Shown: piece by piece, positions 13,262 to 22,818 of the stretch | Layout: each line of letters starts with the position of its first letter | Position numbering within the stretch: position 1 is the stretch's first letter | Source: Ponticaulis sp. | Lineage (GTDB): Bacteria > Pseudomonadota > Alphaproteobacteria > Caulobacterales > Hyphomonadaceae | DNA length: 64,000 bases | Assembly: GCA_002692725.1 (NCBI GenBank) | Contig: NZLU01000046.1 | Span: 1-64,000 of the forward strand | Reading direction: 5' to 3' | The notes under the pieces: model-generated | What the model was told of the DNA's origin: nothing | Seen by the model: only the letters and a program-made list of their open reading frames with translations | The model's database searches: none | Program-made: the position numbers and the translations under genes

Positions 13262-16200
13262 ATGATCGATCAACACTTTAATCCCGCCGATGCCGAACAG
13301 AAAATCTATCAGCGATGGGAGGAGGCGGACGCTTTCAAGCCATCGATGGATACCAGTGCCGAGGCGTATTGCATCGTTATTCCGCCACCTAATGTGACTG
13401 GCGTGCTCCATATGGGCCATGCGTTGAATCACACGCTGCAGGATGTGCTGATCCGGTTTGAGCGCATGCGCGGGAAGAATGTGCTCTGGCAGCCAGGAAC
13501 CGACCATGCAGGCATCGCCACGCAGATGGTTGTCGAACGGAAACTGGCCAAAGAGGGCAATCAGGATCGCCGCTCAATGGGGCGTGAGGCGTTCATTGAG
13601 AAGGTCTGGGAGTGGAAAGCTGAATCGGGCGGCAAGATCCTTGAACAGGATAAGCGCCTGGGGTCATCCTGTGACTGGTCACGCGAACGGTTCACCATGG
13701 ATGACGGCCTGTCCAAAGCGGTCCTGAAAACCTTTATCGACCTTTATAATGAGGGGCTGATTTATCGCGATAAGCGGCTTGTAAACTGGGACCCGCATTT
13801 CCAGACCGCTATTTCCGATCTCGAGGTCGAAAACAAAGATGTCGACGGACATATGTGGCACTTCAAATACCCGCTCGCGGGTGGTGCGACCTACACTTAT
13901 GTTGAGAAAGATGACGACGGAAACGTCACTTTCGAAGAAGAGCGCGATTACATCTCGATCGCGACGACCCGCCCCGAAACCATGCTTGGCGATGGTGCGG
14001 TTGCCGTTCATCCGGGCGATGCGCGATATGCGCCGATTGTCGGTAAGCTGTGTGAAATTCCGGTTGGACCTAAGGAAACACGCCGCCTGATTCCGATTAT
14101 CACTGATGAGTATCCGGATCCGGAATTCGGGTCAGGTGCCGTGAAGATTACAGGCGCGCATGACTTCAACGATTATGGCGTCGCGAAGCGAAATAATATT
14201 CCGCTTTATGCGCTGATGGACGAAAAGGCGCGTATGCGGACGGACGGCCTGCCGTATCAGGACGCCGCGAAAGAAGCCCAGAAGCGAGCTGATCTCTGGA
14301 TCGAAATGTTTGAGAGCAAGGGCAGTCGCTTTGATTCTCCGGCTGGTGAAGGTGCGCCGGAAGATGTCACTCAGATCAATCTGGTGCCCGATGAGTATCG
14401 TGGTCTCGACCGGTATGAGTGCCGCAAACAGATCGTTGATGCCATTACCGCTGAAGGCCTGGCGGTTATGGTCAGTGATGAGGAGGGCAATACAAAGCCA
14501 CTCATCGAAAACAAGAAGATTATGCAGCCGTTTGGCGACCGTTCAGGTGTCGTGATCGAGCCAATGCTGACGGACCAATGGTATGTCGATGCGAAGACGC
14601 TGGCTGAGCCTGCCATCGACGCCGTTCGGAAGGGTGAAACGGATTTCGTGCCTGAAAACTGGGCGAAGACCTATTTCCAATGGCTTGAGAAGATCGAGCC
14701 CTGGTGTATCTCGCGCCAGCTTTGGTGGGGGCATCGGATTCCTGCCTGGTACGGGCCGGAGATTATTGACGGGGCGTGCGATCCTGATCCGGCGCAGAAC
14801 AAGGAGATCTTTGTCGCCGAGACGACTGAAGACGCAAAAGCGCTGGCGGAAGCCTATTACAAGCCCTTGCTGGCCAAAGGGCAAAAGCTTCACTTCATTG
14901 ATGGCAAGGAAGAGGCGCTGGCATATTCCGGATCAGACATAGTCATCTATCAGGATGATGATGTACTCGACACATGGTTCTCGTCGGCGCTGTGGCCGTA
15001 TTCGACTCTGGGCTGGCCTGAGAAGACGCCAGAGCTGGGTGCGTTCTATCCGGGTGCGGTTCTGATCACAGCCTTTGACATCATCTTCTTCTGGGTCGCC
15101 CGAATGATGATGATGGGCATCAAGTTTCTGGATGAGATTCCTTTCAAGGACGTCTATATCCACGCGCTGGTTCTCGATGAGAACGGCAAGAAAATGTCGA
15201 AGTCGGAGGGCAATGTGCTCGACCCACTCGACATCATAGATGGGTGCGAGCTTCAGACGCTGATCGACAAGCGGCTGGGCGATTCCCGCACGTCGGATAA
15301 GAACAAGCTCAAACAGATCGAGCAGAAAACGAAGAACCAGTTCCCGGAGGGCATTCCGGCCTGCGGTGCGGACGCGCTTCGCTTTACGCTGGCGAGCCAG
15401 GCTGCACAGGGGCGGGATATCCGGCTCTCGATTGATCGGATCGTTGGGTATCGCAACTTTGGCACCAAGCTGTGGAACGCCGCACGCTTCTGCCAGATGA
15501 ATGAATGTGTGTTGTGGGCGCCTGAGAGGTTCGACCCTGCGGCGCTGAAGCAACCCATCAACCAATGGATTGTCGGTGAGCTGGTTCAGACCATTGAAAA
15601 AGTGACTTCGTCGCTTGAGGGATATCGGTTCAACGATGCGGCAACGGCCTGCTACCGCTTCATCTGGAACATTTTCTGCGACTGGTATGTGGAGTTGATC
15701 AAGCCGCTTCTGAATGGCGATGACGACGAGGCGAAATCTGAAACGCGACAGACTGCAGCGTGGATTCTCGATGAAACGCTGAAAATGCTGCATCCTTTCA
15801 TGCCGTTCATTACGGAAGAGCTATGGGAGCAATTGGCAGAGTTCGGGCCGGGGCGCTCCGGGCTGCTCATGCTTTCGGACTGGCCGACACATAGTATGGA
15901 CCTTGTTAAGCCTGAGGCCGCTGAGGAAGTGGACTGGGTGATCGACTTCATTTCGGAGATTCGCGGCCTTCGTGGGGATCTCAATGTTCCGGCGGGCGCG
16001 AAGCTCAAGCTGGCCCTGATCGGTGCTGAGCAGAACATTGTTTTGCGAACTCAGGCCTATGAACCATTGATTGAGCGTCTGGCGCGGCTGGAAACAATTG
16101 CGTTCGAAAAGACTGCGCCTGCAGGCTCGGTTCAGCTTGTTCACGCAGGCACGCGTGCCGCATTGGTTGTGAGCGATGCGCTGGATATCGAAGCTGAGAA

Positions 16201-16396
16201 ACTTCGCCTCTCCAAGGAAATTGCGAAAATCGACAAAGAAATCGAGACCATCATTAAAAAGCTGGGGAATGAGAAGTTTGTTTCTCGTGCACCAGCTGAA
16301 GTGGTTGAGGAACAAAAACAGCGCCTCGCAGACTATCTGGAATCCAAAGAGAAATTTTCCGGCGCTCTGGAAAGTTTTGAGGAAATGGGCGGCTAA
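13262..16396 (+). CDS. valS: valine--tRNA ligase
   Basis: This class I aminoacyl-tRNA synthetase charges tRNA-Val in the cytoplasm. From ATG 13262 it is 1044 residues; GTG 13253 in frame is an alternative. The ATP-binding HIGH motif is in NVTGVLHMGHAL near residue 50, and KKMSKSEGN is the KMSKS loop. A large editing domain lies between them, with the ATTRPETMLGD segment. The C-terminal tail (about 980-1044) is a coiled coil rich in Lys and Glu, as in other ValRS. It is complete. A terminator follows at 16408. Confidence 0.97.
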   Translation: MIDQHFNPADAEQKIYQRWEEADAFKPSMDTSAEAYCIVIPPPNVTGVLHMGHALNHTLQDVLIRFERMRGKNVLWQPGTDHAGIATQMVVERKLAKEGNQDRRSMGREAFIEKVWEWKAESGGKILEQDKRLGSSCDWSRERFTMDDGLSKAVLKTFIDLYNEGLIYRDKRLVNWDPHFQTAISDLEVENKDVDGHMWHFKYPLAGGATYTYVEKDDDGNVTFEEERDYISIATTRPETMLGDGAVAVHPGDARYAPIVGKLCEIPVGPKETRRLIPIITDEYPDPEFGSGAVKITGAHDFNDYGVAKRNNIPLYALMDEKARMRTDGLPYQDAAKEAQKRADLWIEMFESKGSRFDSPAGEGAPEDVTQINLVPDEYRGLDRYECRKQIVDAITAEGLAVMVSDEEGNTKPLIENKKIMQPFGDRSGVVIEPMLTDQWYVDAKTLAEPAIDAVRKGETDFVPENWAKTYFQWLEKIEPWCISRQLWWGHRIPAWYGPEIIDGACDPDPAQNKEIFVAETTEDAKALAEAYYKPLLAKGQKLHFIDGKEEALAYSGSDIVIYQDDDVLDTWFSSALWPYSTLGWPEKTPELGAFYPGAVLITAFDIIFFWVARMMMMGIKFLDEIPFKDVYIHALVLDENGKKMSKSEGNVLDPLDIIDGCELQTLIDKRLGDSRTSDKNKLKQIEQKTKNQFPEGIPACGADALRFTLASQAAQGRDIRLSIDRIVGYRNFGTKLWNAARFCQMNECVLWAPERFDPAALKQPINQWIVGELVQTIEKVTSSLEGYRFNDAATACYRFIWNIFCDWYVELIKPLLNGDDDEAKSETRQTAAWILDETLKMLHPFMPFITEELWEQLAEFGPGRSGLLMLSDWPTHSMDLVKPEAAEEVDWVIDFISEIRGLRGDLNVPAGAKLKLALIGAEQNIVLRTQAYEPLIERLARLETIAFEKTAPAGSVQLVHAGTRAALVVSDALDIEAEKLRLSKEIAKIDKEIETIIKKLGNEKFVSRAPAEVVEEQKQRLADYLESKEKFSGALESFEEMGG

Positions 16397-16407
16397 ATGC
16401 TGGAATA

Positions 16408-16452
16408 ATTGCCGAAAGCAGGCCTGAGGGAGGCTTTTCGGCAATTTCTTTC
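16408..16452 (+). terminator. rho-independent terminator after valS
   Basis: TTGCCGAAAGC (from 16409) pairs with GCTTTTCGGCAA (ending 16445) with one bulge and a short inner stem, followed by TTTCTTTC. It ends the popZ-valS unit before ilvD. Confidence 0.75.
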
Positions 16453-16523
16453 TGGCTTTTGCGGGGCGGTGAATTTAGACCCAATCGTCTGATTACGGAC
16501 CGATGACTATAGAGGTGAATGCA

Positions 16524-18254
16524 ATGACCGATGCCAAATGGGATAAATCCAATCTTCCATCTCGTCATGTGACGGTCGGTCCGTCGCGTGCTCCGCATCG
16601 CTCATATTATTACGCCATGGGGCTCGGGACGCGTGATATTGCGAAGCCCTTTGTCGGCGTTGCCTCCTGCTGGAATGAAGCGGCGCCCTGTAACACGGCG
16701 CTGATGCGTCAGGCGCATGCTGTTTCAGATGGTGTAAAAGCCGGCGATGGCACGCCGCGCGAATTCTGTACCATCACGGTGACTGATGGCATTGCGATGG
16801 GACATGAAGGCATGCGCTCGTCTCTGGTGAGCCGTGATGTGATTGCCGACTCAGTTGAGCTGTCCATGCGGGGGCATTCCTATGATGCACTTGTCGGGCT
16901 TGCAGGCTGTGACAAATCCCTTCCGGGTATGATGATGGCTATGTTGCGTCTGAATGTGCCGAGCGTGTTTCTCTATGGCGGCTCGATCATGCCGGGTGAT
17001 TTCGAAGGCAAAGACGTGACCGTTCTGGATGTGTTTGAAGCGGTCGGTGCGCACGCAGCTGGCAGCAATCAGATGACGGATGAGCGCCTCGAGAAGCTAG
17101 AGAAGGCGGCTTGCCCGGGTGATGGCGCCTGTGGCGGTCAGTTCACGGCGAACACCATGGCGTGTGTGTCTGAAGCGATCGGTCTTGCGCTGCCAAATTC
17201 GTGCGGGCTTCCGGCGCCATATCTCAATCGCGATGAGTATGCTGTCGCATCGGGTGAGGCTGTCATGGAGCTGATCCGGAAGAATATCCGGCCGCGTGAC
17301 ATTTGTACGGCTGAGGCTTTTGAAAACGCGGCCATCGTTGTTGCTGCGACAGGTGGCTCGACCAATGCAGCGCTTCACTTGCCGGCTATGGCGCATGAAT
17401 GTGGGGTCGACTTCGATCTGTTCCGCATGGCCGAAATTTTCAAGAAGACGCCTTATCTGGCTGATCTGAAGCCGGGCGGAAATTATGTTGCTAAAGACAT
17501 GGGCGAAGCGGGTGGTGTTCCTATGCTCATGAAAACACTCGCTGAAGGTGGTTTGTTGAATCTCGATTGTTTGACCGTTACCGGCAAGACCCTGGGCGAC
17601 AATCTTGAAGAGGTCACATGGGATCCGAGCCAGAAAGTGATCTATCCGGTGTCCAATCCGATCACGCCGACGGGCGGTGTTGTGGGTCTGCGAGGTTCGC
17701 TCGCGCCTGACGGAGCGATTGTGAAGGTCGCAGGCCTCAAAAAGCTTCAATTCCGTGGTCCAGCCCGCGTGTTTGAAGGCGAACAGGCCTGTTTCGACGC
17801 GGTCGAGCGCCGCGAATATGAAGCCGGTGACGTTCTGATCATTCGTTATGAAGGATCAAAAGGTGGCCCTGGCATGCGCGAAATGCTGTCGACGACGGCT
17901 GCGATTTACGGACAGGAAATGGGCGACAAAGTTGCCCTGATTACGGACGGTCGTTTCTCCGGGGCGACGCGTGGCTTCTGTATTGGCCATGTCGGCCCTG
18001 AAGCGCAAGAAGGTGGTCCAATCGGTCTGGTTCAGGACGGCGATATGATTTCGATCGACGCCGAAGCGGGCACGATTGAGCTTGAAGTTTCAGACGAAGT
18101 GCTTGCAGAACGGCGCAAAGACTGGAAACCTCGGATCACCAATTATGGGTCGGGCGCGTTGTGGAAATATGCTCAGCTTGTCGGACCGGCATCCAAAGGC
18201 GCGGTGACGCATCCGGGATTTGAGGGCGAACGACACATCTATGCCGACATCTGA
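16524..18254 (+). CDS. ilvD: dihydroxy-acid dehydratase
   Basis: This enzyme converts 2,3-dihydroxy-isovalerate and its C6 analogue to 2-keto acids in valine, leucine and isoleucine synthesis, using an iron-sulfur cluster. From ATG 16524, with AGAGGTG upstream, it has 576 residues; ATG 16503 is an upstream option. Family motifs are present: HRSYYYAMG, the cluster cysteine segments GLAGCDKSLPGM and CPGDGACGGQFTANTM, and the C-terminal LITDGRFSGATRG. The next gene overlaps its end by 14 nt. Confidence 0.96.
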   Translation: MTDAKWDKSNLPSRHVTVGPSRAPHRSYYYAMGLGTRDIAKPFVGVASCWNEAAPCNTALMRQAHAVSDGVKAGDGTPREFCTITVTDGIAMGHEGMRSSLVSRDVIADSVELSMRGHSYDALVGLAGCDKSLPGMMMAMLRLNVPSVFLYGGSIMPGDFEGKDVTVLDVFEAVGAHAAGSNQMTDERLEKLEKAACPGDGACGGQFTANTMACVSEAIGLALPNSCGLPAPYLNRDEYAVASGEAVMELIRKNIRPRDICTAEAFENAAIVVAATGGSTNAALHLPAMAHECGVDFDLFRMAEIFKKTPYLADLKPGGNYVAKDMGEAGGVPMLMKTLAEGGLLNLDCLTVTGKTLGDNLEEVTWDPSQKVIYPVSNPITPTGGVVGLRGSLAPDGAIVKVAGLKKLQFRGPARVFEGEQACFDAVERREYEAGDVLIIRYEGSKGGPGMREMLSTTAAIYGQEMGDKVALITDGRFSGATRGFCIGHVGPEAQEGGPIGLVQDGDMISIDAEAGTIELEVSDEVLAERRKDWKPRITNYGSGALWKYAQLVGPASKGAVTHPGFEGERHIYADI

Positions 18255-19239
18255 CAAATCTTCCGGCTCGATCACGGACCGACTTCACAAGCTGCCTGAC
18301 GAGTTTCGGCATTTTGAGCAGATTTATGAGCGGGAGATCAGACCCGTTCTGGTCGAGAAGGAAATTGATCGAAAAGCGGCCATGAACAAGGCCAAGAGCG
18401 TTGGCTTGATCGGTGTTGTCGCTGGTGTGCTGGTTGCGGTTGGTGGCTTCCTGCTGATGAAAACCTTCTTCGCGATCGTCATTGGTCTGGTCGTCGGAGG
18501 TGGAGCCATCATTTACGGCATGTCCGGCGTCAGCTATGTGATGAAGCATGCCAAAGAGCTGATGGTGACACCCGTCGCCGAGAAGTTCGGCCTGACCTAT
18601 AATGAAGCGGCTTCACCTTTGGCCGAAGGTCATCTTAAGGATTGTCACACGCATAAAGTTGTCCCCGGCTGGGATCGGCGAACGCTTCAGGATGAGATGA
18701 TCGGTGAACGCAATGGTCGCCGTTTCGAGTTCTTTGAGGCGCATCTGGAAGATAAGCGAACCACACGTGACAGCAATGGCCGGACCAGCACCACATGGGT
18801 GACCGTGTTTCGCGGGCAGTGCTGGGTGATCGACGCGCCCAAAGAGTTTCACGGTACGACACGGATTTCCCGCGATTCCGGCCTGTTCAATGCACTGGGT
18901 GGTTTGGGATCGAAATATAGCCGGGCTAAACTCGAAAGCCCGGATTTCGAGAAGGCCTTTGAGGTTTACACAACCGATCAGGTGGAATCCCGTTATCTTC
19001 TGACGCCTGAAGTCATGCAGTCTTTTCTGGATATCGAGCGCACCTTTAAAGGAAACAAGTTCAGAGCCACATTTCACGGCAATCGGGTTTATGCCGCGCT
19101 TGAGAACGGGAATATGTTTGAGCCGGGATCGATGTTCAGTTCGCTGGATGATCCTAATCGCGTGGCTGATATTCTCGAAGACATTGCGACTGTGTTCCAT
19201 CTCGTCGATGTTCTGGGAAAAACCCAGCCATCGCCATAG
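18241..19239 (+). CDS. DUF3137 membrane protein
   Basis: This 332-residue protein starts at ATG 18241, within the end of ilvD. An N-terminal soluble helix with DRLHKLPDEFRHFEQIYEREI is followed by two adjacent membrane segments (about 58-98, VGLIGVVAGVLVAVGGFLL and AIVIGLVVGGGAIIYG). The C-terminal part of about 220 residues is the DUF3137 type, with GRRFEFFEAHLE and the FRGQCWVID strand. Its function is unknown. The overlap with ilvD suggests co-transcription but not a shared pathway. Confidence 0.75.
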   Translation: MPTSDKSSGSITDRLHKLPDEFRHFEQIYEREIRPVLVEKEIDRKAAMNKAKSVGLIGVVAGVLVAVGGFLLMKTFFAIVIGLVVGGGAIIYGMSGVSYVMKHAKELMVTPVAEKFGLTYNEAASPLAEGHLKDCHTHKVVPGWDRRTLQDEMIGERNGRRFEFFEAHLEDKRTTRDSNGRTSTTWVTVFRGQCWVIDAPKEFHGTTRISRDSGLFNALGGLGSKYSRAKLESPDFEKAFEVYTTDQVESRYLLTPEVMQSFLDIERTFKGNKFRATFHGNRVYAALENGNMFEPGSMFSSLDDPNRVADILEDIATVFHLVDVLGKTQPSP

Positions 19240-19335
19240 TTTTTACGAAGTTTAAAGCGAGTCTTATTTGTTCAGGTACCAGTCATACCGTTTGAGGTAT
19301 TCAAAGTATCAGACAGTATAGAGGATTTGTGTTCG

Positions 19336-19716
19336 ATGAAATTCAGTGGACTTCTTGCATTTACGGCTTTGGTTTTCTCAGCAGCGCCAATGGCGCAGGC
19401 GAAGACAGCCGCAGAATGCCGGCAGATGGCTGTTAATCTGAATGCCGAAAAGCAGGCCTATATGGCAGACCATGCTGAGCTGAAAACGCTTCAGGAAGAA
19501 GCGGAGTTGGCTGGCATCGAATATGATGACGCAAAACAGACATCGACTTGGTCTGACGGCCATAAAGCCAAGTCAGACGCCATGCAGGCAAAATTCGAAG
19601 CCCTGAAGGAAGATGTGAACACGAAGAGCGAAGAGCTTGTGGCGATTCAGGCGCAGCTTAACCGTCAGATCACGCTCTTTAATCAGGCCTGTTCGACCTA
19701 TCTGTCTCAAGACTAA
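19336..19716 (+). CDS. small periplasmic helical protein
   Basis: This 126-residue protein starts at ATG 19336. It has a clear signal peptide (MKFSGLLAFTALVFSAAPMAQA) and a predicted cut before KTA. The mature part is almost entirely charged helix, likely a coiled coil, with two cysteines (CRQM near the start and ACSTY near the end) that could form a disulfide in the periplasm. I do not recognise the family. Its 3' end overlaps the convergent xthA by 38 bp. Confidence 0.65.
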   Translation: MKFSGLLAFTALVFSAAPMAQAKTAAECRQMAVNLNAEKQAYMADHAELKTLQEEAELAGIEYDDAKQTSTWSDGHKAKSDAMQAKFEALKEDVNTKSEELVAIQAQLNRQITLFNQACSTYLSQD

Positions 19717-20485
19717 AGTGTCCGATCACAGGCACATGGTCTGACGGCTTTTCGAGACCGCGCGCAGCCTTATAAATCTCTACCTTTTCGAGCAGATCGC
19801 TTGCCTCCGGGCTGAGCAGGAGATGGTCAATGCGGATGCCATGATCTTTCTGCCAGGCACCGCGTTGATAATCCCAGAACGTATAGCTGTGACTTCGGTT
19901 TTCGACCGTGGCGAAGGCTTCAGCGTATCCAATCCATTGCAATTGCTGAAAGGCCGCCCGGCTTTCGGGCTGAGCCAGCGCGTCATCTGCCCAGACTTTC
20001 GGGTCCCAGCAATCTTCGTCTGACGGGATGACGTTGTAATCGCCCGCGAGGATAACGGCCTCTTCGTGAGTCAGAAGGGTTTCAGCACGCGCCTTCAGAT
20101 GCTGCATCCAGTTCAGCTTGTATTCAAACTTTTCCCCCGGAAATGGATTTCCGTTCGGAAGATAGATGCTGGCGACGCGGACCGGCGTTTCGCCACCTGT
20201 CAGGACTTCGATGTAACGGGATTGCTCGTCATCTTCATTGCCCGGAAAACCTCGAACAACATCTTCAATCGGCGTTTTGGACAGGATCGCGACGCCGTTA
20301 TAGCTCTTCTGGCCGAAGACTTCTGCTTGATAACCAAGCTCTTCGATTTCCATATACGGGAAGCCGTCTGTCTCGCATTTGATTTCCTGCAGACAGATGA
20401 CGTCACAATCGATTGTCTTCAGCACCTCAACCACAGTCGGCAGTCGGGCTTTGATCGAATTCACATTCCAGGTCGCTATTTTCAT
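19679..20485 (-). CDS. xthA: exodeoxyribonuclease III (AP endonuclease)
   Basis: This DNA repair nuclease removes abasic sites and 3' blocks. From ATG 20485 it has 268 residues, the usual length. Motifs of the ExoIII/APE1 fold are present: MKIATWNVNSIKARL, LQEIKCE (metal-binding Glu), the LAGDYNVIP catalytic Asp/Asn pair and PSDHVPV (catalytic His). It is the last gene of a minus-strand unit with erpA and the nitroreductase, starting 7 bases after the nitroreductase stop. Confidence 0.95.
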   Translation of the reverse strand: MKIATWNVNSIKARLPTVVEVLKTIDCDVICLQEIKCETDGFPYMEIEELGYQAEVFGQKSYNGVAILSKTPIEDVVRGFPGNEDDEQSRYIEVLTGGETPVRVASIYLPNGNPFPGEKFEYKLNWMQHLKARAETLLTHEEAVILAGDYNVIPSDEDCWDPKVWADDALAQPESRAAFQQLQWIGYAEAFATVENRSHSYTFWDYQRGAWQKDHGIRIDHLLLSPEASDLLEKVEIYKAARGLEKPSDHVPVIGHFSLETDRSNRPD

Positions 20486-20492
20486 GAGAAAA

Positions 20493-21161
20493 CTAGTCTC
20501 TGAATTCTGCAAATTCGTCCAGTGTGGCGCGGGGAGATTTTATCTGGTTCACGGGATGGTCCCAGTCCGGATATCCAAGGGCCATTCCGCAATAGACCAT
20601 GTCGTTTGCATCCAGGTCGAAATGCTCCTTTAAGGACGGGCGTAAGATACCCCAGCACTCCTGCATACAGGAGCCAAGGCCCAGTTCGGTCGCGACGAGG
20701 GCGATGGACTGCATAAACATTCCGGTGTGTGCCCATTGGCCATGCGCCATGCGCTCATCCAGAATGAAAAACAGGCCGACCGGTGCACCAAAGAACTGAT
20801 AATTGCGGGCAAACCATTGTCGCCGCGCGGCTTTGTCTTCGCGCGGGATGTCCAGTGCGCCATACATGACTTCGCCGATCTCACGACGTCGTTCTGTGAA
20901 CGGTGCCCAGAGGTTTGGCGGGTAGACTGGGCGATCTGTTGGCTCGCCCATCGGGTTTTCCGACAAACGGCCCTGCGCGAGATTGATCACGTCATCCCGG
21001 GCCGTCCCGGTGACGCAGATGACCTTCCAAGGCTGGAGATTGCCTCCAGACGGCGCTTGCTGTGCCGTTTCGAGCAGCGTTTCGAGGACGTCCTTCGGGA
21101 CGGGTTTGTCGAGAAAGGCGCGAATTGATTTTCGCGCGGCCAGGGCGTCAGAGACGGTCAT
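20493..21161 (-). CDS. nitroreductase family protein
   Basis: This FMN-dependent oxidoreductase of 222 residues starts at ATG 21161. The longer frame to 21203 would overlap erpA by 31 nt and is less likely. Family marks are RKSIRAFLDKPVP at the N-terminus, the FMN phosphate-binding QQAPSGGNLQPWKV, and GLGSCMQECWG near the dimer/FMN site. These enzymes reduce nitro compounds or quinones with NAD(P)H; the natural substrate cannot be read from sequence. It lies 11 bp after erpA in the same orientation. Confidence 0.88.
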   Translation of the reverse strand: MTVSDALAARKSIRAFLDKPVPKDVLETLLETAQQAPSGGNLQPWKVICVTGTARDDVINLAQGRLSENPMGEPTDRPVYPPNLWAPFTERRREIGEVMYGALDIPREDKAARRQWFARNYQFFGAPVGLFFILDERMAHGQWAHTGMFMQSIALVATELGLGSCMQECWGILRPSLKEHFDLDANDMVYCGMALGYPDWDHPVNQIKSPRATLDEFAEFRD

Positions 21162-21172
21162 TTCGCCGGATG

Positions 21173-21502
21173 TCAAATCGAAAAGCTCGTGCCGCAACCG
21201 CATGATGCTGTCGCATTCGGGTTGTGGATTTTGAACGCCGCGCCGATCAGCTCATCGACAAAATCGATTTCGGAGCCTTCCAGAAAGGGCAGGCTCATGG
21301 AATCAATCGCGACCCGCGCGCCGTCGCGTTCAATGACGATATCTTCGTCGTCGACGGACTTTCCGAAATCAAACTTGTAGGAAAAGCCAGAGCATCCGCC
21401 GCCTTCGACAGACACTCTCAGAAAATCTGCATCGACCTGATTGGCAAGAATCGCGTTAATCCGCTTCGCAGCACTGGCCGAAAGCGTAACTGATTGGGTC
21501 AT
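21173..21502 (-). CDS. erpA: iron-sulfur cluster insertion protein
   Basis: This A-type carrier of 109 residues delivers iron-sulfur clusters to target apoproteins. The three ligand cysteines are visible: one in VEGGGCSGFSY and two in the C-terminal SCGCGTSF. The start is ATG 21502; an open frame extends far upstream into dgt on the other strand and is not meaningful. It is divergent from dgt with a 63-bp gap that must hold both promoters, and it heads the erpA-nitroreductase-xthA unit. Confidence 0.93.
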   Translation of the reverse strand: MTQSVTLSASAAKRINAILANQVDADFLRVSVEGGGCSGFSYKFDFGKSVDDEDIVIERDGARVAIDSMSLPFLEGSEIDFVDELIGAAFKIHNPNATASCGCGTSFSI

Positions 21503-21565
21503 TCTATGGCCTTTCTTCTCTGCGCTTAGAGATAATGGCACTCGTCCGTTTGAAAAAGGGACAAC

Positions 21566-22753
21566 ATGACAGAAGTTCTGATCCCGCGCCGGGTTGATTA
21601 TGCAAGCGACCCGGCAAGAAGCCAGGGGCGCTTTGTAGATGAGCCGGATTCGCCCACACGCACGCCGTTCCAGCGGGACCGTGACCGGATTATTCACGCG
21701 AGTGCTTTCCGGCGTCTTAAAATGAAAACTCAGGTTTTTGTCGCGCATGAAGGCGACCATTTCCGAACGCGGCTGACGCATTCTCTCGAAGTAGCGCAGA
21801 TCGCGCGATCTGTCGCGCGGACGCTCGGGTTGGATGAAGATCTGGCCGAAGCGCTGGCATTGGCACATGATCTGGGACATCCGCCCTTCGGGCATGCCGG
21901 TGAAGATGAGCTGGACCTGTGTATGGAGGAATTTGGCGGGTTTGATCACAATGCGCAGACCCTGCGCGTCGTCACGCGTCTCGAGCAGCGTTATCCGACT
22001 TTTGATGGGCTGAATCTCTGTTTTGAGACACTGGAAGGTCTGGTGAAGCATAACGGTCCGCTGCTGTCGGAGACTAAACGCTTTTCGGATCTGCCTCAGG
22101 CGTTCAGAGACTTTCCCCATCTGGAAGCGCTGGAACTAGACAGTTATGCCGGTCCGGAGGCGCAGGTGGCCGCGCTGTCAGATGATATCGCCTATAACAA
22201 TCATGATATTGATGATGGGCTGTCAGCCGGATTGTTTTCCATTGAAGATATCAAAGATGTGCCGTTGGTCGGCCGCGTGTTTACGCAGGTGCAGAAGGAT
22301 TATCCATTGCTGGAGCGCGAGCGGGTGATTGCAGAAGCCGTGCGACGGCTGATCGGGATCTGGATCAATGACCTGACCTCGGAATCCAGTCATCGCGCGA
22401 ACCGTCTGAAACCAAAATCCGTTGAGGATGTCCGCGCCTTGCGCGAGCCGCTGATCGCCTTTTCAGATCAGCTTGCCGATGAGATCAAAGAGTTGCGCCG
22501 TTTCCTGATGGAGCGGATGTATCGCCATTACAAGGTTAACCGGAAGCGCAGTCAGGCAAAGCGTATACTGAAAGAACTCTTTGCATTGTTCCTGAATGAG
22601 CCTGATACTTTGCCTCCACCCTGGTCGGAACAGGCCCAACAGGCCCCCAGGGATGGGCGTGCGCGTCTGATCTGCGATTATATTGCAGGCATGACGGATA
22701 ACTTCGCAATCCAGGAGCACCGACGATTATTCAACCTTGATGCCATGATCTGA
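21566..22753 (+). CDS. dgt: deoxyguanosinetriphosphate triphosphohydrolase-like protein
   Basis: This HD-domain dNTP triphosphohydrolase has 395 residues. It has [14 protein letters not shown], the metal-binding [16 protein letters not shown], and [13 protein letters not shown] further on. Such enzymes cleave dNTPs to nucleoside and triphosphate and help balance pools. A GGGA ribosome site precedes ATG 21566. In many related genomes argS follows; here a SPOR gene comes next. Confidence 0.93.
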   Translation: MTEVLIPRRVDYASDPARSQGRFVDEPDSPTRTPFQRDRDRIIHASAFRRLKMKTQVFVAHEGDHFRTRLTHSLEVAQIARSVARTLGLDEDLAEALALAHDLGHPPFGHAGEDELDLCMEEFGGFDHNAQTLRVVTRLEQRYPTFDGLNLCFETLEGLVKHNGPLLSETKRFSDLPQAFRDFPHLEALELDSYAGPEAQVAALSDDIAYNNHDIDDGLSAGLFSIEDIKDVPLVGRVFTQVQKDYPLLERERVIAEAVRRLIGIWINDLTSESSHRANRLKPKSVEDVRALREPLIAFSDQLADEIKELRRFLMERMYRHYKVNRKRSQAKRILKELFALFLNEPDTLPPPWSEQAQQAPRDGRARLICDYIAGMTDNFAIQEHRRLFNLDAMI

Positions 22754-22760
22754 AAGATCG

Positions 22761-22776
22761 TTAGCGTCGCGTTAAC
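22761..22776 (+). promoter_or_regulatory. CtrA-like box upstream of the SPOR gene
   Basis: TTAG-N7-TTAAC (22761-22764 and 22772-22776) differs by one base from the CtrA consensus TTAA-N7-TTAAC and lies about 45 bp before the ATG of the SPOR-domain gene. In a caulobacterial cell this would place the division-related operon under cell-cycle control. One box is weak evidence. Confidence 0.35.
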
Positions 22777-22818
22777 AATCATTATGACATTCTTAATGCG
22801 AACAGAAGGAATCGCATC

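Noticed and set aside
21503..22120. Long N-terminal extension of the erpA frame
   Set aside because: It is antisense to the conserved dgt gene. ErpA proteins are about 110 residues and start at 21502.
21503..22818. Missing argS between dgt and the SPOR gene as a deletion scar
   Set aside because: No repeat, remnant frame or mobile element is present. Gene order differs among lineages, so this is not evidence of recent loss.
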